From Amblyomma americanum (Eukaryota > Arthropoda > Arachnida > Ixodida > Ixodidae), in the NCBI RefSeq assembly GCF_052857255.1, contig NC_135497.1, forward strand, positions 119,426,744 to 119,490,743: a DNA stretch of 64,000 nucleotides. The letters are read 5' to 3'. Under the pieces are notes generated by a model. That model searched no databases. It was not told the DNA's origin and saw nothing but the letters and a program-made list of their open reading frames with translations. Both the position numbers and the translations under genes were made by a program. Below, in pieces: positions 9,171-19,892 of the stretch (position 1 is its first letter; each line of letters opens with the position of its first letter).

Positions 9171-10985
9171 GAGACTAATTGAAAAATATACTCTAGAGCT
9201 TCAACACAAACAATGGGAGCAAATTTGCGACCGCATGAATGGCAAGCTCGAGTGCAGGAAAACTTGGCATCTGCTAAGGCACCTTCTTGACCCCACAGAG
9301 GCTAAATCAACTAAACGAGGTCAACTTATGAGATTAGTGCATCAGTATCAAGGCACCACAGAGGAGTTCTTAAAGGAACTACGAGATCGATACTTAAACA
9401 CAACCCCAGATGGACCGCTGCCAAACTATCAGGGAACACCAAACGAGGACTGGGACGCTGAGATTACGGAGTCGGAAGTGTGGCTTGCCATGGGGCAACT
9501 ACGCGCCACGTCTGCAGCCGGGCCTGACGGTGTTACTAACAAAGCACTTAGAAACTTGGACGCAGGGTAAGTGACAGCACTCACTGATCTCATGAACAAA
9601 TACTGGACAGACGGAAACATTCCACAAGAATGGAAACATGCAAAGATTACATTCATTCCAAAGCCAGGCAAGAAATTGCGTATAGAGAATCTACGCCCAA
9701 TCTCTTTAACATCCTGCTTAGGAAAGTAATGGAACATATAATTCTCAATCGGCTACAAGAATACGCTGAGGACAATAACTTACTCCCTAACTCCATTCTA
9801 GGCTTCAGGGCTAATCTTTCTACCCAAGAAGTTATGCTGCAACTCAAGGCAGACATAATAGCCATGGAACGCAGCAGAGGAACTAAAGCCATATTAGGCT
9901 TGGATTTGAACAAGGCGTTTGATAATGTCACGAACGATGCTATCTTAACGAATCTCTCGGACATCAACCCAGGGGAAAGAACTTTCCAGTACATCAAGTC
10001 ATTTCTCGGTAACAGAACGGCAGAGATAGCAGTGGGAGAGATTAAATCAGACTCTATCTCACGTGGAGGTAAAGGAACGCCACAGGGCTCAGTCCTGTCA
10101 CCCTTCCTTTTAATCTCTCACTAATTAAAATTCCTTCTAAGTTAGCAGCCATCCCGGGGCTGCAACACACATCCTACGCAGATGATATCACTTTATGGAC
10201 CACAACTGGCAGCGATGGTCAGATAGAGGATACCCTGAAACAAGCTGTAGACATAATACACGACCTGGTGGGTAAAGCAGGGCTAACCTGCTCGCCCTCC
10301 AAGTCCGAATTATTTCTAATCAGATACAGACCAAGGGGCCCTCGAGCAAAAAATTACAAACCTCCGCCTCCACTGAAAATCTGGGTGGAAGGGCTCCCTG
10401 TAAAGGAAGTTCAAACTATAAGAATCCTAGGACTCTTCCTTCAGTCGAACCGGAAGAACAAGGAAACACTAGAAAAACTCCAGACAACCGTCAATATGAC
10501 GGTAAGAATAATTAGACGAATTGCAAGCAAAAGGAAGGGAGTGAAGGAGACAGAACTTTGCAAAATAGTACAAGCATTTGTAATAAGCAGGCTTGTCTAC
10601 GCACTCCCATACTTAAATTTAGACAGTAGTGAAAAAGCCAAAGTAGAGTCTATGATTAGAACAGCATTCAAGGTAGCATTAGGGCTACCGAACTGTACCT
10701 CCACCGAAAGGTTTCTGGGCTTGGGAGTACACAACACCTTAGACGAGCTTACAGAGGCACACTTAACAATGCAGAGAGGCCGGCTTTCCCGCACCAAAGC
10801 AGGAAGAACCATACTTGATCGTTTAGGACTAGGCATACAGTTGCCACCCCAAGATACCAAAACTCAGATACCTCAACGCATCGCTAAGGTAATAAGAGTT
10901 AAGCCACTAGCTAAGAATATGCATCCTGCTCACCACGAGGGGAGAAGGGATAGGGCAAAAGCTCTACACAACATATACAACCAAG
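9171..10985 (+). pseudogene. LINE-I reverse transcriptase
   Basis: RT blocks in order: AGPDGVTNKALRNLD, then a TAA near 9571; IPKPGKKLRIENLRPISLTS; a one-base loss near 9722; GFRANLSTQEVML; LGLDLNKAFDNV; GTPQGSVLSPF, with a frameshift near 10110; then TSYADDITLW, the catalytic YADD box; and the thumb to about 10985. The enzyme would copy its own RNA at the nicked target. Corrected for those breaks, the order and spacing are normal for the I-group. The sequence starts between endonuclease and RT. Confidence 0.9.
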
Positions 10986-10989
10986 ATGA

Positions 10990-11764
10990 ACATGCAGTAT
11001 ATGTAGATTCCGCAGAATATCCCCAGAAACAAGCGTTCGCACTAACGGCGGTGGATACGCAAGGTAGACTGATAGTCTCCGGCACTACCATAACGAAATC
11101 CTCGGAAACGGCAGAATAGGCGACAATCGCCCTTGCTATCATTAACACAGAAGCTACTACCATACTCAGCGACTCTAAATTTGCCATACGCAATTATGCG
11201 AGGGGCAGAATTTCTCAGGCAGCAATGAGCATATTGGGCCAAACAAAAGACTTAGACAGAATTATTGAATTGATATGGGTCCCGGCACACTCTGGGAACC
11301 CCGGTAACGAAGCGGCACACATAACAGCTCGAGGATTCGTCAGCCGAGCAGGGGACGCTGTCGTTGCTGAGAGTTTTTCGAAGGACGGCCTATCATCTTT
11401 TCACGATATTACTAATCATTTTAAACTTGAAAGGAGGATATTCCCTCCACCAGACAAAGCCTTTAATAAGGAACAGGAGACCACTTGGAGGCGACTCCAG
11501 ACGCGATCCTTCATGACGCCTTACCAGTTGTCAAAATTCTACCCCGGTGAATACGACCCTGCATGCACATTATGTGGTGATTTAGCCACTTATGATCACC
11601 TATTGTGCAATTGTAAAGAGGAGCCGCCCCCGAAATCTCTAATACAGGTTCCTACTCTCGAGCAGTGGGAGGCCGTGTTGGTCAGCTCAGACTTGGGAGT
11701 TCAAACCCGGGTCATTGAATGGGCTACCCAGGTCGCTGTCAGTCGTGGACTGATAGCCACCTAG
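10990..11764 (+). pseudogene. LINE-I RNase H and C-terminal zinc cluster
   Basis: VYVDSAEYP gives the first Asp. SSETAE followed by a TAG (11117-11119) sits where the catalytic Glu helix continues. TILSDSKFAIRN gives the second Asp, and LIWVPAHSGNPGNEAAH the late histidine segment. The tail has CTLCGDLATYDHLLCNC, a CCHC-like cluster common in tick LINE C-termini. RNase H next to RT is diagnostic for the I superfamily among LINEs. One nonsense codon interrupts it. Confidence 0.88.
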
Positions 11765-11834
11765 CATGGATCGTCTGCATTCTGCCTTTTCTGACGAATT
11801 AAATGTATTCCAATCCAATCCTTCTTTTCTGCTC

Positions 11835-12059
11835 AGACTTACATCACCACCATCACCCACCGTCAGCGCAATAGAGAAATAACAAGAAAAATAAGAATGG
11901 AATTTAGCGCATTTCCCAGGAACTATCAAATCACGAATGGCAGTTTACTAATATATCTTTATTGTACCAGTAATATATTATATCTGTCTTATATCTTTAC
12001 CCGCTTATGACATAGCAGGAACGTCAAGGCTAGCGAAAAGGGTTCAACTTAAACTGAGG
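11835..12059. other. Y1 AT-rich stretch, no gene
   Basis: Continuous with 46235-46440 in Y2. Contains TATATCTTTATT-like runs and no frame that I would call. Confidence 0.4.
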
Positions 12060-12440
12060 ACATCGCAGCGAGCTATTAAAAGAAAAGGGACAGGTGTAAT
12101 GATAGGTGTAGTTAAGAGACAGGAAATGAGCAGAACGGGTGAGGGAACAAACGCAGTCTAATGATTACCTAACCGAAATTAAAAGAAGAAATTGACCTGG
12201 CCAGGGTAATGCGAAGTCAAGATAACCGATGGTCCTTGAGGGTGACGTACAGGATTCCAAGAGAAGTCAGGCGTAGCAGGAGGCGACGGAAAGTTGGGTG
12301 GGCGGACGAGATTAACAAGTTTGCGGGAATACGGTGACAGTGGCTGACACAGGCCAGGGTTAAGAGATATGGGAGTGCCCTTTGTCCTACAGTGAGCATG
12401 GTCGGACTGATTAAGATGATGATAGGATTAAATGCGTAGT
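12060..12440 (+). mobile_element. Remnant of a LINE ORF2 3' end (Y1)
   Basis: With frameshifts allowed, the plus strand reads DNRWSLRVTYRIPREVRRSR and RRKVGWADEINKFAG, then a QWLTQARVKRYGSAL segment. This is the conserved D-x-R-W ... R-S-R-G-R-P ... R-W-x-D-E/D-I tail of many arthropod LINE ORF2 proteins. It matches 46440-46830, so it predates the Y amplification. The clade is uncertain (RTE- or CR1-like). Confidence 0.6.
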
Positions 12441-12822
12441 CTGCTCTCTGCCACGTTATCGGCATGTGCAATTCTGGCCCCACCAGATCATATAAGAAAG
12501 ATAGGAAGAGATTGTTTTAGTGATATCTTTGTAACCCTTTTCAGGACCGAGATTTCGTATCTTGAACGGTCTTGTTGATTGTGTGTGGGCTTGCTTCTGC
12601 GCATGTTTCGGTTTTCCTTATATCTTCTGGCTTCTCAGCGAATGAAGTTCGATGAAGTTAGCCTTTGTCATGAGTCGTTCTCCCGTTCTGTTTTTCTTTA
12701 TAGGCGCTTTTGCCTCCTGTCTCAAGGGGTAGGTTAGCGTCTCATGATAGCACATATGTCACTTCTGCCGCATTAATGATCACTCGTTATTATTCCTCTC
12801 CAGCTAGCCACACGGTTATTAA
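12441..12822. other. Y1 stretch without gene
   Basis: Matches 46831-47224. No recognisable frame, repeat boundary or RNA structure seen. Confidence 0.4.
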
Positions 12823-13069
12823 CTAAAGCAAAAAGCTACGGTGACGCTTCACTCACCTAAAGAGCGGTATGTGAAACACATTATATTTCACAATTGTCGC
12901 TTCTTTTGCACCTTTTGTGCGTGATTGCGTCAGTTTCTTTGCAATTGTCGGCCCATCACCCGCAATATTCGCACTGCAAGAAGAAGTAGCAGGTATCCCT
13001 ATGCTGTGACGGTGCTGACATTCCCATATATCACTTTTTTTTATTTTGATTTCGATTCTCTTCCTAGGT

Positions 13070-13290
13070 TGCTCACAACCTGGTGGTCTGATGTGATGAC
13101 ATCTCAAAGTCACGTGAGCTCCCTCAACCAATCAGCGACTTTCCTGACACCAGACATCCCCGAGATTTTGGTGTGGTTACAGCTGATGCTGTCGCATTAA
13201 TAGAGGCCGCTAGATGCACACGCGCTGTCACAGGGGTGCGCTTAGGCGGGGCACTGCGCGTGCGCAGCCGTCGTCCGGTAAACCGGTATC
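13070..13290 (+). promoter_or_regulatory. Promoter-like module, Y right part
   Basis: In order: an E-box (GTCACGTGAG), a CCAAT box in AACCAATCAGCGAC, and a GC-rich segment whose TGCGCGTGCGCAG fits the NRF1 palindrome. About 100 bp later comes an ATG opening MAALKWTKRSNNSR. The same order occurs at about 5700-5905 and 47470-47670. In vertebrates and insects CCAAT plus NRF1 marks TATA-less promoters. Whether it works here is inference. Confidence 0.4.
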
Positions 13291-13351
13291 CGTCTACGCT
13301 AGCACGTCTCCGCGAAGCTAAAATTTCCTAGTAGCTCCCATTTGTGGCCTA

Positions 13352-13765
13352 ATGGCTGCACTCAAGTGGACGAAAAGGAGTAATAATTCCCGTATTCACC
13401 ATATTAACACGTGCAGCATACTTTTTTTTGAGGCCCTGCGTCTACCTTTAGTCAATCACCCCATTATGGTGGACTGGTACAGGAAACTTCAACACATGCC
13501 AAAACATAGACGTGGTCCCCAAAATACAAAACCCGAGGGCGGAGAATTGGGAGAGACTCCTTTCCAGCAACCGCTGTGAAGACAAACAAGGTCTGGTACA
13601 GCGAGATCAACGGGTGGCAGTGGCCAGGGGAGCCCTGGACTGAGGGCAACCGACCATTGATTAGAACTGGCCGAGCTCGACAGAGGAGACTCCTGGGTAC
13701 ACACCCAAGGATAGAACATCTCTGAAGATGCCACAAAGCCGCAGACTAGAATAAAGTTTTCTCCT
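13352..13765 (+). other. Conserved Y segment ending in a poly(A) signal
   Basis: A short frame beginning MAALKWTKRSNNSR is followed by a segment readable as PKHRRGPQNTKPE..., then AGAATAAAGTTTTCTCC, which carries AATAAA. All three copies (also near 5960-6375 and 47735-48145) keep the AATAAA, but the frame is broken differently in each. It may be the 3' end of an old gene or LINE. I do not recognise the product. Confidence 0.35.
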
Positions 13766-13987
13766 CCTCCTGACAGAATGAAATGACTTTACTGTTTTCC
13801 GCCTTTCTTTTCCCTCAGTGCGTTTCGTCGCGCTCACTCTTCCGCACCCACAGAGGCGAGCTCCTCATGGCCGGCTTTTGTTTTTATTGCGACAGCAAGC
13901 CTGCTGGCATCAAGTATTATTTACAATAAGAGATGGATACACATGCAGGCTGTTTAGCGGTGGCGGCGGACGAGACGCCCTAATGAA

Positions 13988-15035
13988 AATGTTCTATAGA
14001 CTGTCTATAGACTTTTTATAGACACTATAGACGCCCTTTAGACTAATGTTTTCAATAGACAGTGTATAGATTATCAATAGACTAAAGTCTATAACCGTCC
14101 TAATTTCCTTTTGTCTATAGATGGTCCATAGACTACCTATAGACTGAAGTCTATAACCGCATCAATTTCCTTCTATCTATAGATGGTCCATAGACTATCT
14201 ATAGACTAAAGTCTATGCCAGATATAATCTTCCTTTGTCTACAGATGGTCATTATATTATCTATAGACTAAAGTCTATAACCGTCTTATTTCCTTTTGTC
14301 CATAGAATGTCTATAGATCATCTATAGATGCAAGTCCATAACAGACATGTTTCCTTTCTCTATATTCAGTCAATAGATTATCTATAGACTAAAGTGTATA
14401 ACAACCTTAATCTCCTTCCGTCTATAAGTGGTCAGTAGACTATCTATAGAGTAAAGTCTATAATTGCATTAATTTTGTTCTGTCTATAGATGGTCCATAG
14501 AATATCTGTAGACTAGTCTGTAACAGACAAGTTTTCTTTGTCTATAGACCGTCAATAGATTATCTATAGATTGAAGCCTATAACTGCCTCACTTCCTTTT
14601 GTGCATAAAAAGTCTATAGACCATTTATAGACCAAAGTCTATAGTAAACATAATTTTCCTTTGTCTATAGGCAGTCAATAGATTTTCTACAGACTAAAGT
14701 CTATACCTGCCTTATTTCCTTTTCTCCATAGACAATCTATAGACCATCTATAGACTAAAGCCTATAACCGCCATAATTTCCTTTTGTTTATAGACAATCT
14801 ATAAACCATCTATAGACTAGTCTATAACCGGCTTAGCAGCCATTTGTCTATAGACAATCTATAAACCATCTATAGACTAGTCTATAACCGGCTTAGCAGC
14901 CATTTGTCTATAGACGACCTATAGACAATTTATAGACCTAAATTTCTCAACCGCCCTAATTTCCTATCGTCTATAGACAATCTTTAGACTACGTATAGAC
15001 TATAGTCTATAGACCTATTGCCTACTGTTTATAAC
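13988..15035 (+). repeat. T1 left minisatellite, ~60-bp units rich in GTCTATAGAC
   Basis: About 17 imperfect units of roughly 60 bp alternate the palindrome GTCTATAGAC and ATCTATAGACTAAAG with TAATTTCCTTTTG. One pair is nearly exact (14807-14866 and 14867-14926). The matching array in T2 has one unit fewer. The palindromes could form cruciforms or serve as sub-terminal binding sites. Confidence 0.9.
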
Positions 15036-15139
15036 AATCCTAATTTTATCTAACAATGTATACACTTACACTGCCTTTCGACTAAGTCCATAAAATATCC
15101 ATTTCTTTTCGCACTGCATGCTGAGTAGAACTGCATTGG

Positions 15140-15369
15140 GCCGCCGCGGTGGTTAAGTGGTAATGGCGCTCGGCTGCTGACCCGAAAGACGCGGATTCTT
15201 TGCCAGCCGCGGCGGTCGAATTTCGATGGAGGCGAAATTCCTGAGGCCCGTGTAGTGTGCGATGTCAGTGCACGTTCAAAAACCCCAGGCGGTCGAAATT
15301 TCCGGAGCCCTTCACTACGGCATCCCTCATTTCCTGAGTTGGCTTTGGACGTTAAACCCCCACGAACCA
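15140..15369 (+). mobile_element. Ruka-type tRNA-derived SINE (T1)
   Basis: It starts GCCGCCGCGGTGGTTAAGTGG, an A-box-like segment, followed by a decayed B box near 15200 and the tick SINE body GTGCGATGTCAGTGCACGTT. It ends ACGTTAAACCCCCACGAACC. The flanks carry AACTGCATTGG (15129-15139) and AACTGCATCGG (15370-15380), a target duplication. It resembles the SINE described as Ruka from Rhipicephalus; the name is from memory. The same insertion is in T2 (54701-54930). Confidence 0.85.
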
Positions 15370-15380
15370 AACTGCATCGG

Positions 15381-18262
15381 GTGACCCCAACTATTGTCAA
15401 AGTCCTCCGCTTCCTTTGCTATTTCAGGGATGAAAAAATATTGTGCAACAGCAATGCAATATCTTCCTGTATATTGTTTTTAGAAGCTTTGAAGAGCTAA
15501 TTTTCCTTAAACCGCGACGTATATTGAGAATATAATTCAATAATCTTTAATGCTGACAGGTAGAGCAAGAAAAGGCACCCATTTCTGAAGTAAGGGTGCT
15601 GCAGACTGTACTACATCAAACGAACACACTCTCCCTTAAACGGATCGCTCAAGAATATACCATTACATTGTACAATCATTACTGTCCAACGCGCATAAAT
15701 TAAGAAGCATTTCATCAGTGACTGTACATTTATTTCTCCTTAAAACCTCCTGTAAAATAAGGGGGAATAACGGGGGTGAGAATTCAAGGATGTGCCCATC
15801 TCTCAGAAACATGATTAGAAGAGACTCAAAGATCATGGTTCTCTGCGGAATTAAGATATGCCATTTATACCTTTGCAGTTTGCATTCACGTGAAAAAGTG
15901 CTGCGACTCAACAATCAGAAACCCAGTATATTTTCGTTCTTCGCCGTACACCTGCTGCATCGGAGGCGATAACACGCTGTTGTCCATACCGGTTTTCCAA
16001 ACACGAGCACACGCCAAAAAGACGTTATTGGATTGGGAAAACATTTAATTCGTCAGAAAAGGCAGAATGCAGACGATCCGTGCAAAGACGTTATGCTATG
16101 CACCATTATAATTATTTGAAAAGGGCGCCACATACTATTCGATGGGAGATGCGGCGCGCATGGACAAAGTTGTAAGGTTTCGGTTTTCGCGAAAGTAATA
16201 AGGTTCTTAAAGCGCGAGTGGAGAATTTATGCTTTAAACCAATGGCCCTTTGTGTTCTTGGATGCTAGAGCAAGATACACTTGGCAAGAGTGCAACCAAT
16301 ATAGACATGACCGTGAACTTGGTTTCTGTTTCACTTTTTTTCCATTTTGCCCGTAGGCGGCGGAAAATCATCCGGGCAGCTAACGACTGTGTACGTTGGT
16401 GTGTCGCCGTCGGCCGCGTTGTCTCTCGTGGATTAAGTTTTGATTTAAATTAACTTAATCGTCCACTTACGGTAAGTCTACACGATTATTTTTATTCATC
16501 CGGTCTCCTTAGCCACTCTAAGCAGTGCTGTGTGTGCAGAGCAGATTATGTGCGCAGCGAGAAACTTCCTATCCACGTTTGTAAGCACGTTTGTGTGAGC
16601 AGCGGCACCCGCCATGTTCTCAAATAATGCGCTTACGTCTGTGCCGCTATGTCTTTCCTGGCGCGCGGAAAGGCACTCGGTGCGAAACCCGGGACGGTAA
16701 GACATCCTCGCGAGCTCTCTACTGGCTTTTCCGTGCTGAAAGGTAGGTGCACAGCCAGAAATATCGCTTAGCCCGTGAGTGAAGGCCGAAATGAAGCTAT
16801 GCGTTAGAGCCGTGTGAGCACGATTTACTTGGCATCTTCGCATACGCACAATCAAGTTCAGAGGTGGATTACATTTATTTTTTATTCTTTGTGTTATCGC
16901 CTGTCGGGACCATGGAGTGATGTTCATTGAGAGGTGTGCATTAATTGCTTGTTTGTTGTAGCCGCTCACTCGGTGCGCGTCGTGGGCAGCGACGTTTCAC
17001 CAAATATGTTTTGTAACGCTATTGACTAGAGCTCGAGGCGTTTGTCAAAGATGTAGTGAAGCAGCGGTGGAGGAATGCTAATAGAGTGATGGTTGAAATA
17101 AAAGTGGTTGCCGGCGCAAATCGCGAGTGTGTACAAACACCGCGAAGAACCTACGAGCTGCATCCCGTCTCCCCTTTCGTTGCACACGTATGGATTCGTC
17201 CATCCCTGTTACCCGAGCGGTTGGCCGCCGCCGCTGGCCTGCGGGCAATTCATTTCCAAAGCTGAGTAAAGGTCGCCTCGACAAGAGATGGCTTACATTT
17301 CGTTCCCAGAGGCTCGTCCATAAACCCCGTTTACGCGTGCACAAATTTCTCCAGTACCAATTGTGCGAGAGGCAAAGTATGCGTTTCTGATCTCACACTG
17401 CTACATTACAAAAACGCCAATGTAACTTGGCGCTTATTTGCGCCGCGAATGCAATTCTGCTCGCGCTGTTTTATTATGGCTGCGCCTTTTGATGAACACG
17501 TTAATTGTTTCAATGAAATAATTCTTACTTTGAGCGTGTTCGTGGCTTTCATTGATTTTTCTATCAGCGTTAGGTTAGGGTACCTGCATGCAAGTGTCTC
17601 CTTTTTACTGCTCTGTCCATGCTGCACTTGAAGTAAAAACTCAATTTGAGATGGTATTTCATCATTACAATAATGAGCTTGTCGTCTGAAGCTCACGTAT
17701 GGTTCTGAAATGGCGCTGCTGCAGCCACTATGTGCTGTTTGAGTTTTTCTGCATAATCAGCAGGCCATGGAAGTGCTGTAACCCACTTGTTCCAAAGAGC
17801 CCACTCTGGTGTATGAGTATGCTGTTTCGTCTTAGTGTTTCAAGTTGTTTGCGCAAAACTGTGGTGAACTGGTTCGCAGTCTGCCTGGTAGGTTTTGCAT
17901 GGCTTGTGCCTGTTTCAGTATCGGCGTACGTACCAGGCTTCATGCAGGGTATTTTGAAGCGCTTGTTCAATAGCGGGTATAAGAATAAATGCTTGAATAT
18001 TCTCCAGTTGGGATTCTTTTGCAAGGAGCACTGAATGTACGTTTTATGGAGCAGCATTCTCAACAGCTCGTAGCGAGTCAATGATAAGTGGCACAAGTTT
18101 TCTAAGTATTCTATTCCAATTAATGTAAAGGGAATGCATACAGAGGTCAGTATTCGCAGCAGCTATTTAGTGTAGAGGTAGAGTGCTGCACGGAATGTGG
18201 ATATTAGTTACAATGTTTTATGACAGCCACAAAGAATTTGTCATGCATATTTACTGAAATGA
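15381..18262. other. Unidentified T1 interior
   Basis: Matches 54940-57830 at high identity. Minus-strand frames of 83 (15663-15914), 157 (16496-16969) and 122 codons (17728-18096) keep their ends in both copies. The copies are so similar that this is weak evidence. None has a motif I recognise. On the plus strand, a stretch around 16240-16360 reads FLDARARYTWQECNQYRHD in broken frames and looks protein-derived. If T encodes a transposase, it should be here. Confidence 0.35.
16029..16083 (-). mobile_element. 55-bp stub of the LINE-I 3' end with target duplication
   Basis: The reverse complement matches the last 55 bp of LINE-I (11764-11818) apart from a few substitutions. It is flanked by an 11-bp duplication, AAAGACGTTAT, at 16018-16028 and 16084-16094. 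This is an extreme 5'-truncated retrotransposition. The T2 copy is at about 55592-55645. Confidence 0.85.
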
Positions 18263-18321
18263 TGAATCCGGCGTGATGGCTCAGTGGTTATCGTGTTCTT
18301 CAGGTGCTCAAGTTATGCCAA
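18263..18321 (+). mobile_element. tRNA-like head of a second SINE, split by LINE-W (T1)
   Basis: GCGTGATGGCTCAGTGGTTATCG carries an RNA polymerase III A box. No B box follows before LINE-W sequence begins; the B-box half of what looks like the same SINE lies beyond LINE-W at 42541. It is not a tRNA gene because the other half of a cloverleaf is missing. Confidence 0.65.
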
Positions 18322-18325
18322 GTCG

Positions 18326-19111
18326 TGTGGGAAGCCTGCTAGATTCCCGCCGTGGCGTCTGCGCGGCATCCCGCGTCGCTCTCTTTCCCTTTCTCCCGCC
18401 TCGGGCGGCGGAGAGACGGCTGGTGGTTAATCGCTGTCATTCGGCCGCAGCTCCGCCCCCGGCTTCCCAAGGGCCTTTGTCATTGGTGACTTTTGGCGGG
18501 AATTCGGGACCCGTTTGGGGTGGTCGCGCGACCTTCCGAGCGGGGCCCGGAGAGAGGAGACCCCTCCGAGACAGCGTAAGGTGCGTACGTTACTGTTCGT
18601 CCGGGCCGGCCTCTGCCGTTCGGACCAGTTCATACTCGAGCTCGCCAGCGTGGGTCCTTGATCCGCCGCGGCTCGAGCCTGTCCAGGGGTCCAACGACCT
18701 CTGACAGGCGCACCTTGCGTTGACTGCCCACTCTCTCTCGCAAACGGCCCATCGGCCGACGCGAGAGAGATCACAGCACTGCCGCGGGGACAATCTCCTG
18801 CAGCGGCGTGCTAGCGGAGCGCATTTCTCTTGTTGCCCCGAGCGCGCACCGGAGCCTTGCTCTGAGCGCGCCCCGGGACGGGGTGACTGTTGAGTGTGTG
18901 TATGTACCGCTGGAGGACGGCGTCAATAAACGTCTCCTTCGTGAACTTGGAGGCCTGTTTCTTGCGGCGAGCCGCTCTCCTCTCTTCAGAGGTTGAACGC
19001 CGCCGCAGCGGTGCCCCAGGGTGCGTGTGGTGACGGCTGATCGGGGCCCTTGGCTCGCGCGAAGCTCGAACCCGCGGTGGGTAGTGGCCTTTGCCTACTG
19101 AGAAACCCACA
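18326..19111 (+). repeat. Gypsy-3 LTR A (inverted relative to B and C)
   Basis: Begins TGTGGGAAGCC and ends GAGAAACCCACA, with TG...CA termini. AATAAA is at 18925-18930. Equal in length to B and C and almost identical. Its outer edge abuts the left copy of the GTCG duplication. Confidence 0.93.
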
Positions 19112-19357
19112 ACTGGCCCCCAACCGCAGCGGTGCCCCAGGGTGCGTGTGGTGACGGCTGATCGGGGCCCTTGGCTCGCGCGAAGCTCGAACCCGCGGTG
19201 GGTAGTGGCCTTTGCCTACTGAGAAACCCACAACTGGCCCCCAACCGCAGCGGTGCCCCAGGGTGCGTGTGGTGACGGCTGATCGGGGCCCTTGGCTCGC
19301 GCGAAGCTCGAACCCGCGGTGGGTAGTGGCCTTTGCCTACTGAGAAACCCACAACTG
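19003..19357 (+). repeat. 121-bp tandem repeats of U5 plus primer-binding site (LTR A side)
   Basis: Three units start at 19003, 19124 and 19245. Each contains the last ~108 bp of the LTR plus ACTGGCCCCCAAC, the start of the primer-binding region. The first unit is within LTR A itself, and the last ends at ACAACTG before unrelated sequence. LTR B has one extra unit and LTR C none. Confidence 0.92.
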
Positions 19358-19365
19358 TCTCCGAG

Positions 19366-19888
19366 GGCAGCGTGAAGAGTGCGTCTGAAGAGTGTGTCCT
19401 TTGACCCCTGCCACGGCGCCTCGGGACGATTCCGACAAGCGGGTCGTTGTGACGGATGAATGTCCGCTTCTGTGCCGGTGCGTGCCTGGGATGATGTGCG
19501 TGTTCCCAAGATCAAAGGCAACGCCGAGAAGAAGACAGGAAGGACAGCACCCTTTCCCGTGCGGGTCCTCTTCGGGATCGTCGAGCGTCGTCAACGTCCC
19601 CCATGCTCAACTTTGATGACCTTGTGGAGGACAAAGGACCGCCGTCGATAAATCGTCCCCTGGAACCCTGAAGGCAGCAAAGGCGTGAGTTGGCCGCCGA
19701 CAGGCCCAATGGGCCGCGCCACCGAACATTATGAGGCTGCAGGCCACCTGTCAGCCAGCCTTGTGTACAGTGTAATTAGTTTTGTCTCCTTGGAACGTAT
19801 GCAAGTGTTGTTTGTTTTCTGTTCTTGTTTGTTTGTCTTTTGAGTTTATGGCTGGAACTGAAGTGTGGTAGTTTTATATGGATTAATT
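19366..19888 (+). repeat. Inverted copy of gypsy-3 3' internal region
   Basis: Reverse complement of 20871-21401, with an 8-bp difference (CACTGTAC is present twice in the right arm) and very few substitutions. Together with LTRs A and B this makes a large inverted repeat. The junction with LTR B is ...GGATTAATTCAGTTGTGGG. Confidence 0.92.
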
Positions 19889-19892
19889 CAGT

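Larger units (their letters stand above)
9171..11818 (+). mobile_element. LINE-I: 5'-truncated I-type non-LTR retrotransposon
   Basis: Flanked by a 16-bp target duplication, TCCTTCTTTTCTGCTC, at 9155-9170 and 11819-11834. Y2 at 46219-46240 keeps the empty site. It carries RT followed by RNase H and a terminal CCHC-type cluster, an arrangement seen in the I-group. The endonuclease is missing because of 5' truncation. The 3' end is TTAAATGTATTCCAATCCAA with no long poly(A). It is broken by two stops and two frameshifts. A 55-bp stub of the same 3' end occurs at 16029-16083. Confidence 0.92.
6556..13976 (+). repeat. Y1: complete Y tandem unit interrupted by a LINE
   Basis: About 4.76 kb once the LINE at 9171-11818 and its duplicated target are removed, compared with 4.71 kb for Y2. 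It aligns with 43645-48354 from end to end and, in its first 2 kb, with 61949-64000. It contains two related small frames on the minus strand (6995-7165 and 8018-8119), two promoter-like modules (near 7560-7640 and 13070-13290) and a LINE remnant (12060-12440). Confidence 0.9.

Noticed and set aside
13988..15035. CRISPR-like array of regularly spaced repeats
   Set aside because: Units are imperfect 60-bp minisatellite copies, the spacers are also repeats, and the context is eukaryotic with no cas genes.
15140..15369. tRNA gene
   Set aside because: An A-box-like segment is followed by the SINE body and a target duplication; no complete cloverleaf can be drawn.
18326..19111. Host gene frames within the 786-bp LTR (for example 18273-18704)
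   Set aside because: The same frames recur, forward and reverse, in all three LTRs; they are GC-rich LTR sequence without known motifs.
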